Shown here in pieces: positions 31,837-38,098 of a DNA stretch of 38,098 nucleotides. The position numbers were made by a program, and so were the translations under genes. Each line of letters opens with the position of its first letter. Position 1 is the stretch's first letter. The notes under the pieces were generated by a model. That model was not told where the DNA came from. It searched no databases and saw only the letters and a list, made by a program, of their open reading frames with translations. This DNA is from an uncultured Pseudomonadota bacterium (GTDB taxonomy: Bacteria > Myxococcota_A > Bradymonadia > Bradymonadales > GCA-2716585): positions 1-38,098 of the forward strand of contig CAKZKQ010000604.1 of assembly GCA_937123825.1 (NCBI GenBank), read 5' to 3'.

Positions 31837-32195
31837 GGCTCCTCCAGATTGCACACCAAGGGGCAACGACAAAGCCCAACCGAGCCCCATCGCCCCCAAC
31901 ACAGGGCTGACATCCTACACAACGCCGATGGCCCAATCCGCTTACAGCATGCCCCATCTTTGGCCACACAAACACACCCGTGCTGGCCCTTTACCCCCCC
32001 AAACGGTCTCTGACCACAAGGGGAAACAATTTACCCACAAAAGATTTTCATGATCCTGGTGACCCGTGACGATAAAACAAACACCAAGGGCCGGTCGCCG
32101 GGCACATCGAGCGGATCTCGCCGACCAGCGATCCCTCACCAAGACATGGGTTCCCCTGCAGGCGACCGGCCCTTGAGAGCACCCTCTAAAACCAT
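31837..32195. other. Intergenic region with stem element
   Basis: 359 nt between the Rpn-like gene (ending 32196) and the TPR gene (starting 31836), both on the minus strand. It holds the 15-bp inverted repeat at 32085-32175 and an A/T-richer stretch at about 32025-32085 that may contain the TPR gene's promoter. I see no gene. Confidence 0.5.
32085..32175 (-). ncRNA. 91-nt inverted-repeat element, possible structured RNA or large-loop terminator
   Basis: The arms 32085-32099 and 32161-32175 are perfect 15-bp inverted repeats around 61 nt. The interior can form a smaller helix (GGATC near 32113 with GATCC near 32130). It begins 20 nt past the stop of the minus-strand Rpn-like gene. In that direction it is followed by a T-rich stretch (TGTTTGTTTTATC), consistent with intrinsic termination. 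The unusual loop size leaves room for an independent small RNA. Confidence 0.45.
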
Positions 32196-33311
32196 TCAAG
32201 ACAGGCTCTGAAGCCATTGGAGCGTTTCCTGAGGACTTTTCCCCACCAAGGCACGCACAACGTCCTTGGCAGAACTCTGCTCAAGAAGGCGTTTGACCCC
32301 TTCCTTCTCCAACTCAAACAACGCCCGCCCCAAGGCCTGCTCAACAACAAGGCTCAAGACATTGAGCTCGCCCTCTGCCAACCCCAAAGCGGTTCCCTCT
32401 ACTCGACCTTCTACTCGACCTTCTGCCCGACCTTCTACTCGACCTTCCGCCCGACCTTCCGCCCGACCTTCCGCCCGACCTTCTGCTCGGCCTTTTGTCC
32501 TCCCCTCCGCCAGACCTTTTGCCAGGCCTTCTTCCAAGCCTTGCTCCAGACCCTCTTTCAAGCCTCTCTTCAAGCCCTCTTCGAGGCCTTCTTCAATGGC
32601 TTCCTTGCGTTGGCGGCGTTCGTATTCATCGAGCCACTTAAGATTTTCAGCAAAGTCGATGTCGCCCTCATCGAGCTTCTCAACAGGAATGTTGCTCACC
32701 CGAATCCTCCATCGCATCACCAGCGCCCAGATGTCGCGCCAGGCATCATGCGTGTCTCTTAACTCAAAAAGCTCTCTCAAAGCCCTGGCCTGATGTTTGT
32801 CACGCCCAAAGAGCCTCAACACCAGCGTTTGAGGCTCTACAGGCAACTGGTTGACCACCACCAAACCCACCTTCCACCCCGGCGCCATGGCATAAACCCC
32901 CGAGGCCATCACTCCAATGTCAGGCTCAAAGCCCAACTCGGCAAGGGCACCCACAGGAAGACCAGGGCTGATGATCCACACTTGCACGTGGACAGAATCT
33001 TTGCGCCCATTGCCCAGGCGCCGACTGAGCGTCAGCCCCTTCTCCACCTCACTGCGCACATCGTTGATGCCAGGGGTCTTGCGGTAAACCTCCAACAACG
33101 ATCGACGCCGCAGCATCCAATCTGGCAAATGTGGGCCCAACAAGCCCACAGCGCGCTGACCCGCAGGCACAAACCACACATCACCATACTGCGGCGGCGC
33201 CTCCACGGTGTATTGAGTCCTGACCTCACCCAAAGGTCCCAACACCAAACGCAGCATGCCCTTGGCAAAAGCATCGTGGCTCCCCCAGGGAGCCCCAAGT
33301 TCATTAGACAT
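32196..33311 (-). CDS. Rpn-like (PD-(D/E)XK-related) protein with EG-repeat tail
   Basis: A 371-residue cytoplasmic protein. The N-terminal 210 residues resemble the transposase-associated/Rpn-type PD-(D/E)XK nuclease proteins: FAKGMLRLVLGPLGEVRTQY, GDVWFVP with Asp44 as a candidate metal ligand, and LLEVYRKTP where the usual second motif would fall. The ExK is not clean, so activity is uncertain. Residues 238-306 are about 17 tetrapeptides of the form EG(L/R)x, encoded by a near-perfect 12-bp-multiple tandem repeat (32394-32600), a low-complexity segment common in this family. The C-terminal 55 residues are helical. A role in DNA processing or element mobility is inferred from family only. 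The ribosome binding site is weak. Confidence 0.72.
   Translation of the reverse strand: MSNELGAPWGSHDAFAKGMLRLVLGPLGEVRTQYTVEAPPQYGDVWFVPAGQRAVGLLGPHLPDWMLRRRSLLEVYRKTPGINDVRSEVEKGLTLSRRLGNGRKDSVHVQVWIISPGLPVGALAELGFEPDIGVMASGVYAMAPGWKVGLVVVNQLPVEPQTLVLRLFGRDKHQARALRELFELRDTHDAWRDIWALVMRWRIRVSNIPVEKLDEGDIDFAENLKWLDEYERRQRKEAIEEGLEEGLKRGLKEGLEQGLEEGLAKGLAEGRTKGRAEGRAEGRAEGRAEGRVEGRAEGRVEGRVEGTALGLAEGELNVLSLVVEQALGRALFELEKEGVKRLLEQSSAKDVVRALVGKSPQETLQWLQSLS
32394..32600. repeat. 12-bp-unit tandem repeat inside the Rpn-like gene
   Basis: Degenerate 12-bp units (reading GACCTTC-type on the plus strand) repeat about 17 times in frame, encoding EGRA/EGRV/EGLx tetrapeptides. The units at 32397-32490 are most similar to one another, suggesting recent slippage or recombination. 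Length changes would keep the frame. Confidence 0.85.
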
Positions 33312-33634
33312 CTCAAACCACTAGACAACCAACCACCGTACACAAAAGTTCAACACCTCACATAAAATAACGTTCTCTCGCCCTCGACTTTGAAGCAAGC
33401 TCTTTTTCAATAAAATCAATCAGGCGCAGTACGACGGACCGCTTTGACCCACAACCGAGGATGGCCACGGGCCGAACAACGTTCTTGCGTTTTGGCGGTC
33501 AGGTGAATGCCCGCAACACGTCAAGCGGCGTGGGAGGCGATGGCATCTGGATGTCGGTCAGCGATTGAACAACAGGAGGGCAGACGCCCACAGCACAAAC
33601 CGACCCGGGCGCTGAGCGTTACAATGAGGCGAGC
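33312..33634. other. Intergenic region with an A/T-rich patch
   Basis: 323 nt between two minus-strand genes. Positions 33340-33420 are clearly A/T-richer than the surroundings and probably hold the promoter of the Rpn-like gene. A short minus-strand open frame ending near 33505 encodes a Pro-rich peptide that I cannot support as a gene. Otherwise nothing was identified. Confidence 0.4.
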
Positions 33635-34687
33635 TTAAACCAACTCATCCCAGCGGTTGGTTTCTGGCCGGGAGCCAAACACACCCACCGCCCACTGGGC
33701 CAGACCAGCCAGCGTCCCAGGCGCGTTCAAGTGCGCCTCGAAGACCGACACCAGACCCACCGGCACCGCGCTCTTGTTCAGAAACATGTTGACCAGCGAA
33801 AGCACCGCGTCGTGCCGCGCCTCTCCTTGAACCCCTGTATCCAAAAAGGACACCAGCGCCTCATAAACGCGCCGCAGCGCCTTGAGATCACCCGGGGGAA
33901 TGTTGGCCCCCAACATCCCCACCGAGACCTGGGCCGCCACCGCGCCAAGCTCCAGCGCCCCCAGCAGGTGCTCCAGCAGCTCGGCACGCGTCATGGCGCC
34001 GCGCTCCACCTCCCCTGGCAACATCTCCAAGACCAACGCACGCGCCACTGGGTCGGCGCTGGTCAGGTGGGCCTCCACCAAAGGCGTCATCTCCACCAAC
34101 ATCGCCAAACGCCCCACAGTGCGCCGCACCGGGCCCACAAACTCTGGGTTCTGACACGCAAAGGCGATCAGGCGCTCAATGGCGTGCAACGGCGGCCTTG
34201 CCGTGTTGCCCAGATACCAGACCACCGTCTGCACCGCCTGGGGATTGCCCGAGTCCAGGTTCCCAAGCAAACCATCGATGAACGACGCCGAGGGCTCGAC
34301 CATGCTCAAGAGTGACGTCCCTTCGAGCACCTCGCGGGCCTGATCCACGACCTGGGCCCTGGGATCGCAAGGCGCCACGATGAACCACCCCTGTTGGCTG
34401 ACTTCAGACTCAATGTCGGCGCGCGTGGCGGCAAAAAGCACCCGCACCGTCTCCAAATACACTCGCCCGGGCAACTCAAACGACAACCGCGTCGAATCCC
34501 CATCCACGCTGGCCTGCACGGCGGGCTCCATGTCCAACAAAGCCCACGTCTCATCGCACCGATAATACCGCGCCGCTTCCTGCAACGCCTTCCAGATTAC
34601 GTTGTGCACCACGCGCAGCGGCTGCTGCTCACCGGGTGTCTCACTGACTCTGACTTCAAAAACGTCCAACGCCACCACCTCCCTCAT
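33635..34687 (-). CDS. Helical-repeat (HEAT-like) protein, unknown function
   Basis: A 350-residue cytoplasmic protein with no signal peptide. The first 120 residues are an alpha/beta module. Residues about 130-345 are a series of paired amphipathic helices (SFIDGLLGNLDSGNPQAVQTVVWYLGNTARPP, VARALVLEMLPGEVERGAMTRAELLEHLLGALELG, and others) resembling HEAT/ARM-type repeats. I do not recognise a family. There is no strong Shine-Dalgarno sequence before the ATG. The preceding lipoprotein gene ends 18 nt upstream on the same strand, suggesting co-transcription. Confidence 0.78.
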   Translation of the reverse strand: MREVVALDVFEVRVSETPGEQQPLRVVHNVIWKALQEAARYYRCDETWALLDMEPAVQASVDGDSTRLSFELPGRVYLETVRVLFAATRADIESEVSQQGWFIVAPCDPRAQVVDQAREVLEGTSLLSMVEPSASFIDGLLGNLDSGNPQAVQTVVWYLGNTARPPLHAIERLIAFACQNPEFVGPVRRTVGRLAMLVEMTPLVEAHLTSADPVARALVLEMLPGEVERGAMTRAELLEHLLGALELGAVAAQVSVGMLGANIPPGDLKALRRVYEALVSFLDTGVQGEARHDAVLSLVNMFLNKSAVPVGLVSVFEAHLNAPGTLAGLAQWAVGVFGSRPETNRWDELV

Positions 34688-34705
34688 TCACAATACACAC
34701 AAACA

Positions 34706-35143
34706 CTACTCACACCGCTGACACGCAGCCTGACCCTGAGAGCATTGCTGCGAGGCCCACTGACAGCGCTCCTCCAGGAGCTTGTCCTTGGCGAAGTGCG
34801 CCGCGATCTGGCAAATCCGCTCGGAAGACACGCAGATGGCCTCCGAGGCCTCGCAGGCCAACTCGCAATCAGACCCCGACTCGGCTTCATCGCTGGACAG
34901 CACATTGGGGTGATCGACCCCCGCACGGGGAGTGGGAGAAAGCTCTGGGGACTGCGGCGGTGGCGGCAACCAGCCTTGCTGGCGGCTGCGCACCTCGATT
35001 TGCGCCACCAACGCCTCGGTCTGACTCAGCGCCGCCTCTCGATCCAGGCTCTCCACTGGCGTCGCCGACTTCTTCGAGTTCATCGCGCCGCCGCACCCCG
35101 CCAAAAAGACCACACACACCGCCCACCATCTCACCCTCTTCAT
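34706..35143 (-). CDS. Small Cys-rich lipoprotein
   Basis: A 145-residue lipoprotein. GGAGGAGGGG lies upstream of the ATG at 35143, and the lipobox is LAGC (Cys17). The N-terminal mature part is a short helix and a Pro-rich linker. The last 55 residues hold eight cysteines in helical CxxxCxxxxxxC-type spacing (CELACEASEAIC, RICQIA, RCQWASQQC, ACQRC), probably a disulfide-stapled helical hairpin. Function unknown. It lies just upstream of the HEAT-like gene. Confidence 0.82.
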   Translation of the reverse strand: MKRVRWWAVCVVFLAGCGGAMNSKKSATPVESLDREAALSQTEALVAQIEVRSRQQGWLPPPPQSPELSPTPRAGVDHPNVLSSDEAESGSDCELACEASEAICVSSERICQIAAHFAKDKLLEERCQWASQQCSQGQAACQRCE

Positions 35144-35416
35144 CACACAACCCCTCCTCCATCATTGTCAGCGCGCAGTGTCGTACCCCACAACACTCCA
35201 AATCAACCCAACACACTCACAACGCGCCAACCCTCAGACGCCAACACCCCACGGACTGGATTTCTTTGCGCTTTTCACCCCAGACTGCCCTCGTGTTCCA
35301 CAACGTGGCGCCTCCACACAGACAACACATCGCCCAAAAGCTCCAACAAACGCCGTCCCATCAGGTCAGAGCACCTTGCACACACCCTGGCGTTTCAACC
35401 CACACAACCCATCCCC

Positions 35417-36271
35417 ATGAACCAAACCCACACCCACCAGAACATCCACGGACACGCCGTGCCCCGCTTCTTCTACGGCACCGCCTGGAAAGAAGACGCC
35501 ACCGCCGGGCTGACACAAAACGCCCTCCAGGCCGGATTCCGTGCCATCGACACCGCCAACCAGCGCAAACACTACTTTGAGGCAGGCGCCGGGGCTGGCA
35601 TCGCTGCGGCCCTCCAAACCCTCGGGCTGGAACGCAAAGACCTCTTCATCCAAACCAAATACACCTACCAGCGCGGACAAGACCACCGGCTGCCCTACGA
35701 TCCCAAAGCAAGCCACGCCGTCCAGGTCCAGCAATCCTTTGCCAGCTCGCTCCAACACCTCAACACCACCTACCTCGACTCTTATGTCCTCCACGGCCCT
35801 TACAAGAACGAAGGGGTCCACGCGATCGATTGGGAGGTCTGGCGCGCCATGGAAGCGCTCCACGCACAAGGCAAGGTCCGCTTCCTGGGGGTTAGCAACA
35901 TCGCCCACGAACAACTCCAGACCCTCTGGGACGGCGCCCAGGTCAAGCCCACCTTTGTCCAGAACCGCTGCTACGCCAACCGAGGCTGGGACCGACAGGT
36001 GCGCGCGCTGTGCAAAACCCACGGCATGCACTACCAGGGGTTCTCGCTGCTGACCGCCAACCGCCCCGTCTTGGCCGACGCTGCCATCGAAACGATCGCC
36101 ACGCGCCACGGCGCCACCCCCGCCCAGGTCATCTTTGCCTTTGCCATGGCCGTGGGCATGATCCCGCTGACCGGCACCTCCAACACCCAACACATGCTCC
36201 AGGACCTCGACGCCATGGCCCTCAAGCTCACCCCCCAAGACATTCACACCATCGAAACCTGCGCCGGCTGA
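35417..36271 (+). CDS. Aldo/keto reductase
   Basis: A 284-residue NAD(P)H-dependent oxidoreductase. The catalytic tetrad is present: Asp45 (RAIDTAN), Tyr53 (KHYFE), Lys81 (FIQTKY) and His126 (YVLHGPY). The spacing from Asp to Tyr is three residues longer than in the common AKR form (DTANQRKHY), a variant I associate with a distinct subgroup. Later motifs fit the barrel: GVSNI, QNRCYANRGW, YQGFSLL, and a C-terminal IPLTGTSNTQHMLQDL that serves as the cofactor-binding loop. There is no good ribosome binding site at the ATG at 35417. The frame is open far upstream, but without conserved sequence. Confidence 0.9.
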   Translation: MNQTHTHQNIHGHAVPRFFYGTAWKEDATAGLTQNALQAGFRAIDTANQRKHYFEAGAGAGIAAALQTLGLERKDLFIQTKYTYQRGQDHRLPYDPKASHAVQVQQSFASSLQHLNTTYLDSYVLHGPYKNEGVHAIDWEVWRAMEALHAQGKVRFLGVSNIAHEQLQTLWDGAQVKPTFVQNRCYANRGWDRQVRALCKTHGMHYQGFSLLTANRPVLADAAIETIATRHGATPAQVIFAFAMAVGMIPLTGTSNTQHMLQDLDAMALKLTPQDIHTIETCAG

Positions 36272-36300
36272 ACCCTCCCCAACACCACACAGGCGCACTC

Positions 36301-36322
36301 CCACAAGATATTGCGCTTGTGG
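36301..36322 (+). terminator. Small hairpin after aldo/keto reductase gene
   Basis: A perfect 7-bp stem (CCACAAG at 36301-36307 with CTTGTGG at 36316-36322) with an 8-nt loop begins 30 nt past the stop codon. It lacks a T-run, so it is only a weak terminator candidate. Confidence 0.35.
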
Positions 36323-36539
36323 TGTCCCATGGCCTGTGCAGCCGTGAAGTATCGTGGTAGATTGATTGCATTCGTTTGAGAGGCCATCCAAACGCCCCAC
36401 CGCGACTGGATGAACGGCCAAAGAGAGCACGTCGAAACACCAGGACCCGTGGAAAACCACCGCTGCGTCTTGATGGACCCTTCGGCACTCCCAAAGCCCG
36501 TCAATCCCCTCTCGTTTTATCAGGCAACACAACAACCCC

Positions 36540-37988
36540 ATGAGCAACATGAGCGACGCCATCACTCTTTCGGGTTCTCAGTACACCGTCACCGGCACCG
36601 TCCGTGACCAAACCAACAACCAGGGCGTGGTCGGCCTGGACGTCATCGTCTACGACAAGGACCTTGTCACCTCTGACGACTTCCTGGCGCTGGGCGTGAC
36701 CGACCCCGACGGCACCTTCACCGTCTCCTTTGAGGCCGGCACCTTCCTGACCAGCAAACCCGACCTCTACTTTGTCGTCTCGGACAACGGCACCGAACTG
36801 CTCAACACCCGAGACAGCCCCATCAACAACGCAGACACGGACACGCCCCCCATCGACCTCACCGTCGACATGTCTGGGGACACCCTGCGCCAACTGATCA
36901 ACCCCGCCGCCGTCCCCGGCTGGAAAGGCGGCTTCGAGGCCTCCAACCCCGACTTCGCCTACCCCAACCCCGACCTGACCTCGCTGCCCATGCTGGGCAA
37001 CCTGGACAACATCGACAAGCTCCAGCGCCAACAAAAGGTCCTCTGGCCCGAGTTCAGCTGGCTCACCGACCCCAGCGACCCCAAGGACCCCAAGCGCTGC
37101 TACCAGATGTTTGCCCCCGACATCTCGCGACTGGGTTACACCGACGATGGCCGCGTCTACGCCATCATCTGCCCCCAGCAAGGCGCCTGCTCGCCCGAGA
37201 TCGGCTGCATGAACGTCGAAGTCACCGTCACCGGCAACCGTGGCTGGGCCAACGAAGACGACAAAACCCTGGCCGGGGACATGTCCGTCATCGGACAAAT
37301 CTGGTTCAGCCCCAGCGCCCACCAGAACCCCTTTGTCAAAAGGGTCTGGGACCACTTCGCCGCCAACAACCTCCCCTTCCCTTCCGACAAAGCCCACGCC
37401 ATCCAGGTCACCACGCACAACCCTGGCCAGCCCGACCAGGTCATCTTCCCGCTGCGAAAAGGCGAAAGCACCGACTTCCCCATCCCCGACTTCGCCCGGC
37501 ACCCACACCTGGCCTGGACCGTCGGGCACCTCGGCGTCCAAATCGGCCCCATCGTCAAAACCGGCATCAAGATCGTCGATGAGTTCAACCAACTCATCAT
37601 GGACATCTTCAACCTCGCCTCGGGCAACATGCTCCAAAACGGCAACGTCTTGACGTGGAACGTCTGGTTCACCGCCCCCGACCACGTCGACCAACAAGAA
37701 TGGGCCGACCACGCCGAAAAATGGCGCCAGTCCATCGACGCCGACCACGGCAGCCCCGAAGGCGAAGGGCGCATCGCCCGCTACTACGACGGCTCGCCCT
37801 TTAAAGCAGGCAAAGCGCTCATCTCCCGAGAACTTGAAGACAACCCCATCACGCGCGACATCAAATCCGCAGAAGACGGCCTCGAATCCGTCGAACGCGA
37901 CGTCGCCGACGCTGGGCGCCAGCTCTTCTCCACCGAACGCCAGCGGCTCGACGCCTTCATCGACAAATACCTCCCCAAAAACGACTGA
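36540..37988 (+). CDS. Protein with carboxypeptidase-regulatory/CNA-B-like N-terminal domain, otherwise unknown
   Basis: A 482-residue protein without signal peptide. Residues about 14-110 form a transthyretin-like beta-sandwich (YTVTGTVRDQTNNQGVVGLDVIVYDKD, TDPDGTFTVSFE, DLYFVVSDNG), the carboxypeptidase-regulatory or CNA-B type used as a binding or linker module. The middle (about 130-330) is Pro/Asp/Trp-rich with paired Cys near CYQMF and CPQQGACSPEIGC. The final 150 residues are partly helical. No catalytic signature was recognised. A second ATG 9 nt downstream is an alternative start. The stop codon TGA shares its last base with a dispersed repeat copy. Confidence 0.78.
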   Translation: MSNMSDAITLSGSQYTVTGTVRDQTNNQGVVGLDVIVYDKDLVTSDDFLALGVTDPDGTFTVSFEAGTFLTSKPDLYFVVSDNGTELLNTRDSPINNADTDTPPIDLTVDMSGDTLRQLINPAAVPGWKGGFEASNPDFAYPNPDLTSLPMLGNLDNIDKLQRQQKVLWPEFSWLTDPSDPKDPKRCYQMFAPDISRLGYTDDGRVYAIICPQQGACSPEIGCMNVEVTVTGNRGWANEDDKTLAGDMSVIGQIWFSPSAHQNPFVKRVWDHFAANNLPFPSDKAHAIQVTTHNPGQPDQVIFPLRKGESTDFPIPDFARHPHLAWTVGHLGVQIGPIVKTGIKIVDEFNQLIMDIFNLASGNMLQNGNVLTWNVWFTAPDHVDQQEWADHAEKWRQSIDADHGSPEGEGRIARYYDGSPFKAGKALISRELEDNPITRDIKSAEDGLESVERDVADAGRQLFSTERQRLDAFIDKYLPKND

Positions 37989-38019
37989 TACCAAAATGCA
38001 GACGTCCGACTTACTTTGG
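37988..38019 (+). repeat. Dispersed repeat element, copy 2 (left part)
   Basis: This copy begins at the last base of the stop codon of the upstream gene. Counting the two preceding bases, it is 30/33 identical to the element at 2063-2095. The right inverted arm present in copy 1 is not seen here; sequence after about 38019 is unrelated. This suggests either a longer element whose other end lies outside the window or a truncated copy. Confidence 0.55.
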
Positions 38020-38098
38020 AACGGCCCTAACGGCGCCAGGAACCACGGAACTCGCTTGCGGTGGCGCTGCCACAGCTTCGCTCGTCCCGAGGCCCCTG

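Noticed and set aside
33440..33600. Short minus-strand open stretch encoding a Pro-rich peptide
   Set aside because: About 35 codons, no ribosome binding site or start of quality, and no recognisable sequence.
35366..36565. 399-codon minus-strand frame over the aldo/keto reductase
   Set aside because: Shadow of a gene with a complete catalytic tetrad.
36501..37994. 497-codon minus-strand frame over the C-terminal unknown gene
   Set aside because: Val/Gly/Asp-rich shadow with no domain; the plus-strand frame has a recognisable domain and balanced composition.

Overview
The window looks like a chromosomal segment of a GC-rich, Gram-negative deltaproteobacterium in the broad sense, most likely Myxococcota and perhaps the Bradymonadia. 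The evidence is indirect. There are many lipoproteins with acidic or Asn-rich linkers, two proteins with a MYXO-CTERM-type C-terminus, a DUF2330 protein, an IgGFc-binding-type lipoprotein with Cys-rich repeats, an OmpA-like protein with thrombospondin type 3 repeats, and collagen-like repeats. No rRNA, tRNA, CRISPR array, prophage or complete insertion sequence was seen.

Layout. 1-2.1 kb: a divergent pair of coiled-coil lipoproteins. 2.3-5.9 kb: a minus-strand type II secretion/type IV pilus ATPase (GspE/PilB) and inner-membrane platform (GspF/PilC) pair ending in a strong terminator. 6-11.8 kb: envelope proteins (DUF2330/MYXO-CTERM, a large beta-propeller-like lipoprotein, two further lipoproteins). 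11.8-16.8 kb: metabolic genes. These are a YigZ/IMPACT protein, then a tight plus-strand operon of a NadD-like/NAD kinase fusion, a gamma-glutamylcyclotransferase-like protein and a metallophosphatase, then a Tat-type intradiol dioxygenase. 16.8-23.9 kb: a radical SAM protein, the OmpA-like and IgGFc-type lipoproteins, and two more lipoproteins. 24-27.2 kb: a fatty-acyl-CoA ligase operon with a nucleotidyltransferase-fold protein and DUF1971, meeting a tandem UspA gene tail to tail. 27.5-29.4 kb: a zinc-ribbon membrane protein, a GNAT acetyltransferase, a Tat-type superoxide-reductase-like protein and a LURP-one/Tubby-like protein. 29.7-38 kb: a membrane-anchored unknown, a TPR/MYXO-CTERM protein, an Rpn-like protein with a 12-bp tandem repeat, a helical-repeat protein with a small lipoprotein, an aldo/keto reductase, and an unknown with a carboxypeptidase-regulatory-like N-terminus.

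Functionally, most of the window is cell-surface and secreted material plus part of the machinery that could export it. Redox and cofactor functions are interspersed: NAD(P) synthesis, superoxide reduction, aldo/keto reduction and ring cleavage. The most unusual items are the NadD-NadK fusion with an altered nucleotidyltransferase motif, a dispersed repeat that begins inside the stop codon of two unrelated genes 36 kb apart, a hairpin that buries a ribosome binding site, and several strong inverted repeats. Start codons were chosen by Shine-Dalgarno sequence and signal-peptide position. Many GC-rich antisense open frames were discarded as shadows.
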